Positions 56,508-64,000 of a stretch of 64,000 bases of DNA are shown here, in pieces (position 1 is the stretch's first letter; each line of letters begins with the position of its first letter). The notes under the pieces are model-generated. The model did no database searches. It was not told where the DNA came from and saw nothing but the letters and a program-made list of their open reading frames with translations. The translations under genes were made by a program, and so were the position numbers. The stretch is from Avibacterium avium (lineage in GTDB: Bacteria > Pseudomonadota > Gammaproteobacteria > Enterobacterales > Pasteurellaceae): contig NZ_UGSP01000001.1 of assembly GCF_900454535.1 (NCBI RefSeq), positions 679,501 to 743,500 of the forward strand. Reading direction: 5' to 3'.

Positions 56508-56736
56508 TACCGCCAGAAAACAACTTGTCAAACTTGCTAAGAAAAACCCTCAACAAGCACAATGTATAATAAATTACCTCAAATCACTTGAAACCCTTGA
56601 AGAGCTGAGAGATAGAGGCAAAGGCTTGGTTGGCGATTTATCTGGAATGTGGCGCTATCGTGTTGGGGATTATCGTATTATTTGTCACATTGATAATGGA
56701 GAATTACTTATCACGGCATTAGAAATCGGTCATTGA
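56476..56736 (+). CDS. RelE/ParE-superfamily toxin, C-terminally truncated
   Basis: An 86-residue protein with the family core RGKGLVGDLSGMWRYRVGDYR and LLITALEIGH. It stops at a TGA where relatives continue with Arg and a terminal Tyr (GHRREVY type). The codons after the TGA read R-E-I-Y-N-stop, so a single CGA to TGA change explains the truncation. The lost residues correspond to those that complete the catalytic site in RelE. The toxin is therefore probably weak or inactive unless the stop is read through. Confidence 0.85.
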   Translation: MNSIWTVIFADTARKQLVKLAKKNPQQAQCIINYLKSLETLEELRDRGKGLVGDLSGMWRYRVGDYRIICHIDNGELLITALEIGH

Positions 56737-56751
56737 AGAGAAATCTACAAT

Positions 56752-56822
56752 TAAGCCCCACAAAAGTGCGGGCTTATTTTTTATAGTTTTCCAAGGACTT
56801 GTGCTGAATTAATACATTTTCC
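56752..56822 (-). repeat. intact 3' end of rapZ and its terminator (right copy of the direct repeat)
   Basis: About 70 bp matching 56089-56158 at roughly 87% identity. Contains the last codons of rapZ and the hairpin AAGCCC/GGGCTT with a T run on the plus side. Confidence 0.8.
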
Positions 56823-57628
56823 CCTTTGGCTTGGAAATATTCACCGATTTGTTGAGCAATGTAAACGGAGCGGTGTTTGCCGCCGGTGCAGCCAATGGCG
56901 ATGGTGAGATAGCTGCGGTTATTTTGTTTTAACATTGGCAGCCAAGTTTCAATGTAATTGCGGGTGAGATAAATAAAGTGGTTCACTTCATTATGCTTGT
57001 TGAGAAAATCCATTACAGGTTGTTCTAACCCGGTCATTGGGCGTAGTTCGGGATTCCAGTGAGGATTAGGCAGAAAACGCACATCAAACACATAGTCTGC
57101 ATCAAGCGGAATGCCATATTTAAAGCCAAAAGATTCAACGATAATTTTTAATTCTTTTTGTGTATGCCCGAGCAAAAATTCACGCAGGCGTTCCGCCAAT
57201 TCGTGGGTGGAAAGATGGGTAGTGTCAATAATTAAATTGGCGGCATCAATCAGTGGGGTGAGATATTGCTGTTCCGCATCAATGGCCGCTTCAAGGGAAA
57301 GGGAATCAACGGAAAGCGGGTGCAGGCGACGAGAATCGCTATAACGCTTAATGAGCGCATTGCGTTCACTATCTAGGAAAATAATTTTTACCTGATGATG
57401 TTGTTGCAGCTGCTCAAGGCTGTGTTCCAGTTCTGCGTTTGAAGAAGGAAGATTGCGAATATCAATGCTAATGGCCACAGAGGATTGTTTTTTCGCCAGA
57501 ATCGTTGCCAGCTCAGGCAGAAGAGTGACGGGGAGATTATCCACACAATAGTAGCCAATGTCTTCTAAGGCACGCAAGGCAACGGATTTGCCTGCGCCAG
57601 AACGTCCGCTAATAATGATGATTTCCAC
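56774..57628 (-). CDS. rapZ: RapZ, RNase adapter protein
   Basis: A 284-residue adapter. The N-terminal P-loop is [12 protein letters not shown] and there is a Walker B-like [20 protein letters not shown]. The C-terminal RNA-binding region has [11 protein letters not shown] and [21 protein letters not shown]. In E. coli it directs RNase E to the GlmZ sRNA. It follows ptsN, as usual. The last 15 codons are duplicated at 56105-56158. Confidence 0.95.
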   Translation of the reverse strand: MEIIIISGRSGAGKSVALRALEDIGYYCVDNLPVTLLPELATILAKKQSSVAISIDIRNLPSSNAELEHSLEQLQQHHQVKIIFLDSERNALIKRYSDSRRLHPLSVDSLSLEAAIDAEQQYLTPLIDAANLIIDTTHLSTHELAERLREFLLGHTQKELKIIVESFGFKYGIPLDADYVFDVRFLPNPHWNPELRPMTGLEQPVMDFLNKHNEVNHFIYLTRNYIETWLPMLKQNNRSYLTIAIGCTGGKHRSVYIAQQIGEYFQAKGENVLIQHKSLENYKK

Positions 57629-57704
57629 CTGATTTCTCCCCTGAATGATTGTTACTGTTCTGTTTCTACCGTTTGCTCATTCTGTGTATTTTCTTGTTCG
57701 GCTT

Positions 57705-58211
57705 TTAGTTCAGCTTTTGCTCACTTTCTTGTTCGTCATCAGAATGATTATCCGCATACTCAAAAATTTGCCAAATTTCCTCTGCACTTTGTGCTGCTCT
57801 TAACTGCTTACAAAGAGATTTATCCAGCAACTTTTCCGCTAATTTAGGTAACACGGATTGAGAAAATTCGCCACAAGCTTCGGCAGGAATGAGCAAGGCA
57901 AAAATTAAATCCACATCGCGGTGATCAGCAGCTTCATAATCAATCGGCGTGGCAAGTTGCAAAAACACGGCAATAGGTTTATTGCCCGTATGCAAACGCC
58001 CTTTAGGCATTGCTACGCCATTACCTAGGCCTGAATTGCCCAGCTTTTCACGGTTAAATAAGCAGTCAAAACTGCTGTGTTCGGGATCGTCTTCTCCGTG
58101 GATTTGATCCGCCACAATGCGGCTAATGGTTTCAAAAACACGCTTTTTACTTGAGCAAACCAGTCCTTGGCGAATATTTTCAGGACTCAGTAATTGGGTA
58201 AATTTAGTCAT
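57705..58211 (-). CDS. ptsN: PtsN-like EIIA-Ntr protein lacking the phospho-histidine
   Basis: A 168-residue EIIA-Ntr-type regulator. The fold markers are present (NREKLGNSGLGNGVAMPKGR, PIAVFLQLATPIDYEAADHRDVDLIFALLIPAEA, LRAAQSAEEIWQIF), but the active-site motif AIPHG reads AMPKG: the phosphorylated His is Lys (codon AAA). The C-terminal tail is acidic. After the stop, another frame reads K-A-E-L-K-A-E-Q-E-N-T to a stop at 57652, as if one base of an A run was lost. It is 3 bases from lptB. Confidence 0.9.
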   Translation of the reverse strand: MTKFTQLLSPENIRQGLVCSSKKRVFETISRIVADQIHGEDDPEHSSFDCLFNREKLGNSGLGNGVAMPKGRLHTGNKPIAVFLQLATPIDYEAADHRDVDLIFALLIPAEACGEFSQSVLPKLAEKLLDKSLCKQLRAAQSAEEIWQIFEYADNHSDDEQESEQKLN

Positions 58212-58214
58212 AAG

Positions 58215-58940
58215 TTATAGTTTAAATTCTTCACCGAGATAAACCCGTTTCACCTGTTCGTTATTCATCACCTCTTCAGGTGTGCCTGTGGCGATCATTT
58301 TCCCTGCGCTTACAATGTAAGCACGCTCGCACACATCAAGGGTTTCACGCACGTTGTGGTCGGTAATTAGCACACCTAAACCACGATCGCGCAGATCCAT
58401 AATAATCTTTTTAATGTCAATTACAGAAATGGGATCGACCCCGGCAAAAGGTTCATCTAATAAAATAAATTTAGGATTTGCGGCTAACGCACGGGCAATT
58501 TCCACACGGCGGCGTTCCCCACCTGAAAGGGATTGCCCTAGGTTATCGCGAATATGGCCAATGTTAAATTCTTCGATTAATTCTTCCGCTCTTTCGCGGC
58601 GTTGTTGGGCATTGAGATCGTTACGAATTTCTAACACCGCCATTAGGTTGTCGTACACGCTTAAACGGCGGAAAATAGACGCTTCCTGCGGCAAATAGCC
58701 CACGCCTTTTCTGGCGCGATCGTGCATTGGCAACAAGCTAATATCTTCATCATCAATACGAATTTTGCCTTCATCTTGTTGCACCAAGCCGACAACCATA
58801 TAGAACGTGGTGGTTTTGCCCGCGCCATTAGGCCCAAGCAAGCCCACAATTTCATTTGATCTCACGTTTAAACTCACATCAGAAACCACTTTGCGGCTCT
58901 TGTAGCTTTTGGCTAAATGTTCTGCATAAAGCGTTGGCAT
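58215..58940 (-). CDS. lptB: LptB, ATPase of the LPS export machine
   Basis: A 241-residue cytoplasmic ATPase. Walker [13 protein letters not shown]-loop [19 protein letters not shown], signature [15 protein letters not shown], Walker [14 protein letters not shown], and H-loop [14 protein letters not shown]. 9 bases after lptA. With LptFG (not in window) it extracts LPS from the inner membrane. Confidence 0.97.
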   Translation of the reverse strand: MPTLYAEHLAKSYKSRKVVSDVSLNVRSNEIVGLLGPNGAGKTTTFYMVVGLVQQDEGKIRIDDEDISLLPMHDRARKGVGYLPQEASIFRRLSVYDNLMAVLEIRNDLNAQQRRERAEELIEEFNIGHIRDNLGQSLSGGERRRVEIARALAANPKFILLDEPFAGVDPISVIDIKKIIMDLRDRGLGVLITDHNVRETLDVCERAYIVSAGKMIATGTPEEVMNNEQVKRVYLGEEFKL

Positions 58941-58949
58941 AAGGCTATC

Positions 58950-59462
58950 CTATTTCTTTTTACTGTTTAATTGCGCAGGAATTAATACGGTTTTAACACG
59001 AGATTTGCTTGAACCTGAGGCTTTTAGCTGTTGTTTTTTCACATCATAAGTGATTAATTGCCCAGTGATTTTGCTGTCTAGCTGTTTTAATTCTGCATTG
59101 CCCGTTAAGGTTAAAAATTCTGTACCAAGATCGTAATGCACTTTATTCGCTTTGCCGTCCACAGGCTTGCCATCATCTAATAATTGATGAAAGGTAACAG
59201 GACGACCATAGGCATCTACGGTTTCTTTCTTGTTGGAATTTTCAGGTGGACGCGTAATTACCACTTTATCCGCTTTGATCAAAATAGAACCTTGGGTGAT
59301 CACCACATTATCGGTAAAGGTTACCGTTTGGTTTTCCATATCTAACGATTGATTGTTAGATTCAATGTTAATCGGTTGATTGGTATCATCTTTTAGCGCA
59401 AACGCTGACATTGAAGTCATAAGTGCGGTAAAAAATAAAAGAGATTTACTTGTTAATTTCAT
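58950..59462 (-). CDS. lptA: LptA, periplasmic LPS transport protein
   Basis: A 170-residue periplasmic protein with a signal peptide cleaved after AFA (about residue 22). The OstA-like beta-jellyroll domain includes PINIESNNQSLDMENQTVTF, NVVITQGSILIKADKVVI and KVHYDLGTEFLTLTGNAEL. It overlaps lptC by 17 bases, and an uptake sequence lies in its signal sequence. Confidence 0.95.
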   Translation of the reverse strand: MKLTSKSLLFFTALMTSMSAFALKDDTNQPINIESNNQSLDMENQTVTFTDNVVITQGSILIKADKVVITRPPENSNKKETVDAYGRPVTFHQLLDDGKPVDGKANKVHYDLGTEFLTLTGNAELKQLDSKITGQLITYDVKKQQLKASGSSKSRVKTVLIPAQLNSKKK

Positions 59463-60018
59463 AGTGGGTTTTCACCTGTTCTGCTAAGGTTGCAATTTGT
59501 TGTTTTAAGTTACCAGTTAATTTGGCGCCGCTTGATGTAAAATTCAAGCCAGTAATGGTGGCCATTGTATCAGAGTGAATATCTTGCGTCTTTAAATTTA
59601 CCGTAGCCCGTTCGGTATCCACGCGTTGCAGACGCGAATCGCTCAACAGACTTTGCACCAACACATTTCCTTCTAAATGTAAAAGTTCATCTTTGGTTAA
59701 TTGAGCTTTGTCTGCGCGAATTTTCCAGCTTTGTGTGCCTAAATTTTCATCTTGCACATCATATAAGTAAACCAAGGGCTGCTGGAAATCCGTGTTTCCA
59801 CTGTTGTTATAGTATTCCACTTTATCGGCTAGGGCGAAATATTGCTTTTCACCCGTAGGCGAAAACACGGTGGTTTGCATTTTATTGCCAATGTATTCAG
59901 GGCTATCTTCTGATTTGATTAACCCTTGCGTGTCAGAATCGCTTCCTTGCAGGCTATATAGCCAAGCCAGTAGGCCTAAAGCAATCACTGATAAAATAAT
60001 ATTCCAACGAATATTCAT
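59446..60018 (-). CDS. lptC: LptC, LPS transport bitopic protein
   Basis: A 190-residue inner-membrane protein with an N-terminal helix (IILSVIALGLLAWLYSL) and a periplasmic jellyroll (KMQTTVFSPTGEKQYFALADKVEYY). First gene of lptC-lptA-lptB-ptsN-rapZ, divergent from the mla operon. kdsC, which precedes lptC in E. coli, is not here. Confidence 0.93.
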   Translation of the reverse strand: MNIRWNIILSVIALGLLAWLYSLQGSDSDTQGLIKSEDSPEYIGNKMQTTVFSPTGEKQYFALADKVEYYNNSGNTDFQQPLVYLYDVQDENLGTQSWKIRADKAQLTKDELLHLEGNVLVQSLLSDSRLQRVDTERATVNLKTQDIHSDTMATITGLNFTSSGAKLTGNLKQQIATLAEQVKTHYEINK

Positions 60019-60249
60019 AAATTAAACGATGTTCCAGATTAATGTGAAGGCGAATCATAGCATAATTTGGCAAAAGCAAGAACAATGTCGTGTAAAAGTG
60101 CGGAGATTTTTTATTAAATTTTGCGCGCGCATTGCCTTTTGGGTGCCATTGTAAAGAATGTAAAGATCGAAATGCCGTTTGACATTCTTGGCATATCTAA
60201 TATGATCTGCCTTTCAATTTAAAATCAAAACAAGGCAAGTATTCGATTA

Positions 60250-61050
60250 ATGAATCATTCTTTTGTAGAAGTAAAAAATCTCACCTTTAAGCGTGGTGAG
60301 CGTGTCATTTATGATCGCCTGAATTTACGCGTTGAACAGGGAAAAATTACCGCCATAATGGGGCCGTCAGGGATTGGAAAAACCACCTTGTTGCGTCTTA
60401 TTGGAGGGCAACTTTCACCTGATAGCGGAGAAATTTTGGTCGATGGTAAGGATATTTGTCAAATGTCCCGTGCGGAGCTTTATAAATTGCGTCAGCGCAT
60501 CGGAATGCTCTTTCAGTCAGGCGCGTTGTTTACCGATATGTCCACCTTTGATAACGTGGCGTTTCCTATTCGTGAACATACCAATTTGCCGGAACAGTTA
60601 ATCCGTGAAATGGTATTGATGAAATTGCAAGCGGTGGGATTACGCGGTGCAGCGGATTTAATGCCTTCTGAATTATCTGGCGGTATGGCAAGACGCGCAG
60701 CCTTGGCGCGAACCATTGCCCTTGACCCTGAATTAATTATGTATGATGAACCCTTTACAGGGCAAGATCCGATTAGTATGGGCGTGATTGTGAGCCTGAT
60801 TAAACGCTTAAATCAAGCCTTACAGCTCACTTCTATTGTGGTTTCCCACGATGTGCAAGAAGTGCTAAGCATCGCCGATTATGCCTACATTATTGCAGAT
60901 AAGAAAGTGATTGCTGAAGGAACGCCTGCCGAATTGCTCGCCAGCCAAGATCCACAAGTACAACAGTTTATTAAAGGTGAAGCAGACGGCCCTGTGCGTT
61001 TCCATTACCCCGCTGGCGATTATGTTCAGGAGTTATTTGATGATAAGTGA
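60250..61050 (+). CDS. mlaF: MlaF, ATPase of the phospholipid transporter
   Basis: A 266-residue ATPase of the MlaFEDB complex, which moves phospholipids between the membranes to keep outer-leaflet asymmetry. Walker [11 protein letters not shown]-loop [20 protein letters not shown], signature [16 protein letters not shown], Walker [14 protein letters not shown] and H-loop VVSHDVQE. Overlaps mlaE by 11 bases. Confidence 0.96.
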   Translation: MNHSFVEVKNLTFKRGERVIYDRLNLRVEQGKITAIMGPSGIGKTTLLRLIGGQLSPDSGEILVDGKDICQMSRAELYKLRQRIGMLFQSGALFTDMSTFDNVAFPIREHTNLPEQLIREMVLMKLQAVGLRGAADLMPSELSGGMARRAALARTIALDPELIMYDEPFTGQDPISMGVIVSLIKRLNQALQLTSIVVSHDVQEVLSIADYAYIIADKKVIAEGTPAELLASQDPQVQQFIKGEADGPVRFHYPAGDYVQELFDDK

Positions 61051-61825
61051 TATGATTTCCGCCTTGGGGCGCAGTGCCATCAATTTTTGCAAAGGCATTG
61101 GGCGTTCAGGTTTTATGCTGTGGGGCGCATTAGTCGGGCAACCACAAATTAGAAAGCATTTTCCGTTGCTGATTAAACAGCTTTATGTCTTGGGCGTGCA
61201 ATCTTTACTGATTATTATGCTTTCAGGCTTGTTTATTGGTATGGTGCTTGGGCTACAAGGCTATGTGGTGCTAGTGGATTTTTCTGCAGAAACCAGCCTT
61301 GGGCAACTGGTTGCCCTTTCCTTATTACGCGAGCTAGGCCCTGTGGTTACCGCATTATTATTTGCTGGTCGTGCAGGTTCTGCGCTAACCGCAGAAATTG
61401 GTTTGATGAAAGCCACCGAACAGCTTTCTAGTCTTGAAATGATGGCGGTTGATCCGTTGCGTCGTGTGATTTCGCCACGTTTTTGGGCAGGCGTGATTGC
61501 AATGCCAATTTTATCCATTATTTTTATCGCCATTGGCATTTGGGGCGGCTCATTGGTGGGCGTAGATTGGAAAGGTGTGGACGCAGGCAGTTTTTGGTCA
61601 GTAATGCAAAACTCAGTGAGCTGGAAAACCGATATTCTCAATGGCTTAATTAAGAGTCTATTTTTCGCCATTGCCGTGGTATGGATTGCTCTGTTTAATG
61701 GGTATGACAGCGTACCAACTTCCGAAGGCATCAGCAAAGCCACCACTAAAACCGTGGTAAATGCTTCCCTTGTGGTGCTTGGGCTAGATTTCGTCTTAAC
61801 CGCGATAATGTTTGGTGGGAGTTAA
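61040..61825 (+). CDS. mlaE: MlaE, permease of the phospholipid transporter
   Basis: A 261-residue inner-membrane permease. The start at 61040 has AGGAG 6 bases before it and overlaps the mlaF end; ATG 61052 is an alternative. Typical segments are [34 protein letters not shown] and [20 protein letters not shown]. About five membrane segments. Confidence 0.95.
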   Translation: MISDMISALGRSAINFCKGIGRSGFMLWGALVGQPQIRKHFPLLIKQLYVLGVQSLLIIMLSGLFIGMVLGLQGYVVLVDFSAETSLGQLVALSLLRELGPVVTALLFAGRAGSALTAEIGLMKATEQLSSLEMMAVDPLRRVISPRFWAGVIAMPILSIIFIAIGIWGGSLVGVDWKGVDAGSFWSVMQNSVSWKTDILNGLIKSLFFAIAVVWIALFNGYDSVPTSEGISKATTKTVVNASLVVLGLDFVLTAIMFGGS

Positions 61826-61903
61826 TCAGGCTGATTAACTAAGAAGTTTCATTTCATTAAAAACAGCACAAAATAAAGTGCGGTGTAAATTTAAGGTATT
61901 TTT

Positions 61904-62407
61904 ATGCGACAAACAGCAAAGTATGAATTTTGGGTAGGGTTATTTTTATTGCTTGCCATTGGCGCTTTTGTCTTTTTAGGATTAAAGGTGGCAAATGTGC
62001 AAGGCTTTAGCCAAGCAAAATCTTATCAAGTGAGTGCAACTTTTGACAATATTGGTGGACTAAAAGTGCGTGCGCCATTAAAAGTTGGCGGTGTAGTAAT
62101 TGGGCGAGTAAGTGATATCGAGCTTGATCCACAAACCTATTTGCCAGTGGTGAAGATTGCGATCAATCAAGAATATAACGAAATTCCTGATAACAGCTCG
62201 CTTTCCATTAAAACCTCAGGCTTATTAGGTGAACAATATATTGCGTTGAGCATTGGTTTTGATGATGGCGAAACTACCAAAATGCTCAAAGATGGCAGCA
62301 AAATTGTGGATACCAAATCTGCAATGGTGTTAGAGGATTTAGTCGGTCAGTTCCTGTATGGGGATAAGAATAAATCTGATGACAGCAAATCTGAAGCGCA
62401 ACAATAA
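61904..62407 (+). CDS. mlaD: MlaD, membrane-anchored MCE protein
   Basis: A 167-residue protein with one N-terminal membrane helix (FWVGLFLLLAIGAFVFLGL) and one MCE domain (VSATFDNIGGLKVRAPLKVGGVVIGRVSDIEL, then LLGEQYIAL). Forms the hexameric periplasmic ring of MlaFEDB. An uptake sequence lies upstream at 61.88 kb. Confidence 0.95.
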   Translation: MRQTAKYEFWVGLFLLLAIGAFVFLGLKVANVQGFSQAKSYQVSATFDNIGGLKVRAPLKVGGVVIGRVSDIELDPQTYLPVVKIAINQEYNEIPDNSSLSIKTSGLLGEQYIALSIGFDDGETTKMLKDGSKIVDTKSAMVLEDLVGQFLYGDKNKSDDSKSEAQQ

Positions 62408-62435
62408 TTTCTTTTTTCGTTTTACGGAGGAATCA

Positions 62436-63074
62436 ATGTTAAAACAAACAATGACAAACTGGTTAAGCAAAACTTTAGTAATTTTCACCGCACTTTTTGC
62501 GGTGCAAGCAATGGCGGACGACAGTCCTTATGGTTTAATGCAAAAGGCATCAGACAAATTGTTTAGTGATATTGCTAACAGCCAAAGCCAAATTAAACAA
62601 AACCCAAATTATTTAAGAACCATTGTGCGTAAAGATTTAATGCCTTATGTACACGTTAATTATGCGGGATCATTGGTGTTAGGGCAGTATTTCAAAAGCA
62701 CCACACCAGAGCAGCGTACAAAATTTTTCGCCGCCTTTGATCAATTTATTGAGCAATCTTATGCGCAAGTTTTAACCTTATATAAAAACCAAAAAATTGA
62801 CATTGAAAAACCGAAAAATGTGTCTGATAACCAAATGAGCATTCGCGTGAAAGTAGTGCAAAATGGTAATGCGCAGCCAATTAATTTAACCTTCTTCTGG
62901 CGTAAAAACAGCAGAACGGGTGAATGGCAAGTGTATGATATGGCGGCTGAAGGCGTGAGTATGGTAAACACCAAAAAACAAGAATGGAGTGCAACGTTAC
63001 GCAAAGACGGCATTGAAGCGCTGACCCAACAAGTGCAAAAAGCGGCAAATGCGCCTGTTACATTGGGTAAATAA
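62436..63074 (+). CDS. mlaC: MlaC, periplasmic phospholipid carrier
   Basis: A 212-residue periplasmic shuttle. The start at 62436 (MLKQTMTNWLSK) follows GGAGG; the frame is open 26 codons further but inside mlaD. Signal cleavage after AMA. Tgt2/MlaC segments: NPNYLRTIVRKDLMPYVHVNY and EWQVYDMAAEGVSMVNTKKQ. An uptake sequence lies in the signal region. Confidence 0.95.
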   Translation: MLKQTMTNWLSKTLVIFTALFAVQAMADDSPYGLMQKASDKLFSDIANSQSQIKQNPNYLRTIVRKDLMPYVHVNYAGSLVLGQYFKSTTPEQRTKFFAAFDQFIEQSYAQVLTLYKNQKIDIEKPKNVSDNQMSIRVKVVQNGNAQPINLTFFWRKNSRTGEWQVYDMAAEGVSMVNTKKQEWSATLRKDGIEALTQQVQKAANAPVTLGK

Positions 63075-63077
63075 TCA

Positions 63078-63440
63078 ATGCACAATACATCAGGTTTAGC
63101 ACCAAGTTTAACTTGGGCATTTGAACAAAATGATGATAAGATAACGCTCCGCTTGACTGGAGCGTTATCCAGAAAAACGTTGTTGCCATTGTGGGAACAA
63201 CGTTATTCTTTTTTATCTACGGATAAAATTGCGCACCAGCAACTTATTTGGGAACTTGCCGATTTAACGCGAATTGACAGTGCAGGCTTTGCCTTATTGT
63301 GTGATTTTATTCATCATTGCCAAAAGCAAGCGCAGACGCAAATCATTCAAAATGCACCTGAGCAATTCCTCACATTGGCTGATCTTTTTGGGTTATCAAA
63401 ATGGATTGACCCGTTTTTACAACATAGTGGAAAGAATTAA
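63078..63440 (+). CDS. mlaB: MlaB, STAS-domain subunit
   Basis: A 120-residue cytoplasmic STAS protein that binds MlaF. The STAS signature is IWELADLTRIDSAGFALLCDF. It starts 4 bases after mlaC and its TAA stop overlaps the ibaG ATG. Confidence 0.88.
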   Translation: MHNTSGLAPSLTWAFEQNDDKITLRLTGALSRKTLLPLWEQRYSFLSTDKIAHQQLIWELADLTRIDSAGFALLCDFIHHCQKQAQTQIIQNAPEQFLTLADLFGLSKWIDPFLQHSGKN

Positions 63441-63697
63441 TGGAAACGCAAGAAATTGAACGAATTTTAAAAGACGCACTTGGGCTTGAAGAAGTTTATG
63501 TACAAGGCGAAAATGCGCATTTTGGCGTGATTGTGATTGATGATGAAATTGCCGGGCTTTCAAGATTAAAACAGCAACAAACCATTTATGCACCGTTAAT
63601 GCAATATTTTTCTTCAGGCGAAATTCACGCCTTAACCATCAAAACCTTTACCCAAGAAAAGTGGAAACGCGAGCGTTTACTTAATCCCATTAATTAA
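63440..63697 (+). CDS. ibaG: IbaG, BolA-family protein
   Basis: An 85-residue BolA-fold protein (LGLEEVYVQGENAHFGVIVID and KQQTIYAPLMQYFSSGEIHALTIKTF). BolA proteins bind monothiol glutaredoxins and [2Fe-2S] clusters. The place between mlaB and murA is conserved. Overlaps the mlaB stop by one base (TAATGG). Confidence 0.92.
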   Translation: METQEIERILKDALGLEEVYVQGENAHFGVIVIDDEIAGLSRLKQQQTIYAPLMQYFSSGEIHALTIKTFTQEKWKRERLLNPIN

Positions 63698-63704
63698 TTT
63701 TTAG

Positions 63705-64000
<296 letters not shown>

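Overview
This 64 kb window is chromosomal DNA from a member of the Pasteurellaceae that uses the Haemophilus-type DNA uptake signal. The 9-mer AAGTGCGGT or its complement occurs about 31 times. Gene order also fits the family: the phoU-less pstSCAB-phoBR operon, the four pilin-like competence genes ahead of recC, rapZ-ptsN-lptBAC beside mlaFEDCB-ibaG-murA, and tolQRAB-pal followed by tRNA-Lys genes. The genus cannot be fixed from the sequence alone. All readings were made by eye, without database searches.

Layout. 0-2.7 kb: envelope and RNA-decay housekeeping (nlpD, a lipoprotein, rraB, mscL). 2.8-11 kb: galactose use, with galTKM divergent from a LacI-type regulator that is followed by the high-affinity transporter mglBAC; GalR-like and CRP sites are readable. 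11.9-16.7 kb: a 1602-residue trimeric autotransporter adhesin, followed by a decayed IS3-family element. 17.6-23.4 kb: phosphate uptake and its two-component system behind a Pho box. 23.5-28.7 kb: htpG, a phosphopantetheinyl transferase, hflK-hflC. 28.8-37.2 kb: an insertion-sequence-bounded metal-resistance island. 37.3-49.4 kb: darP, pmbA, a probable Fur-controlled small RNA, hpt, the cydABX-ybgE oxidase operon behind a highly structured leader, ybgC-tolQRAB-pal and three identical tRNA-Lys genes. 49.5-55.3 kb: a competence promoter (CRP-S type), four pilin-like genes and recC. 55.3-56.8 kb: decayed and accessory material including a RelBE-like toxin-antitoxin pair between copies of the rapZ 3' end. 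56.8-64 kb: rapZ, ptsN, LPS export (lptBAC) and phospholipid trafficking (mlaFEDCB), ibaG and the start of murA.

The island (29.18-36.94 kb) is the main accessory feature. Two inverted, inactivated copies of one IS1595-family element bound it, and a different intact IS1595-family element sits inside. One module carries a multicopper oxidase and a DUF411 protein behind a MerR-type promoter. The other carries a MerR regulator, a CDF metal exporter and an arsR-arsC-acr3 operon with two matching operator palindromes. The second module contains no Haemophilus uptake sequences but has three sequences matching Neisseriaceae DNA uptake dialects, which points to acquisition from an oral Neisseriaceae such as Kingella, Eikenella or Simonsiella. 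A 27-residue relic of a second Acr3 lies at the left end.

The strongest candidates for something undescribed are the Fur-box small RNA at 39.36-39.48 kb, the cross-family uptake sequences in the island, the rapZ-tail duplication around a toxin-antitoxin pair whose toxin has lost its catalytic tail by a nonsense change, a PtsN lacking its phospho-accepting histidine, and a string of five inverted repeats in front of cydA.
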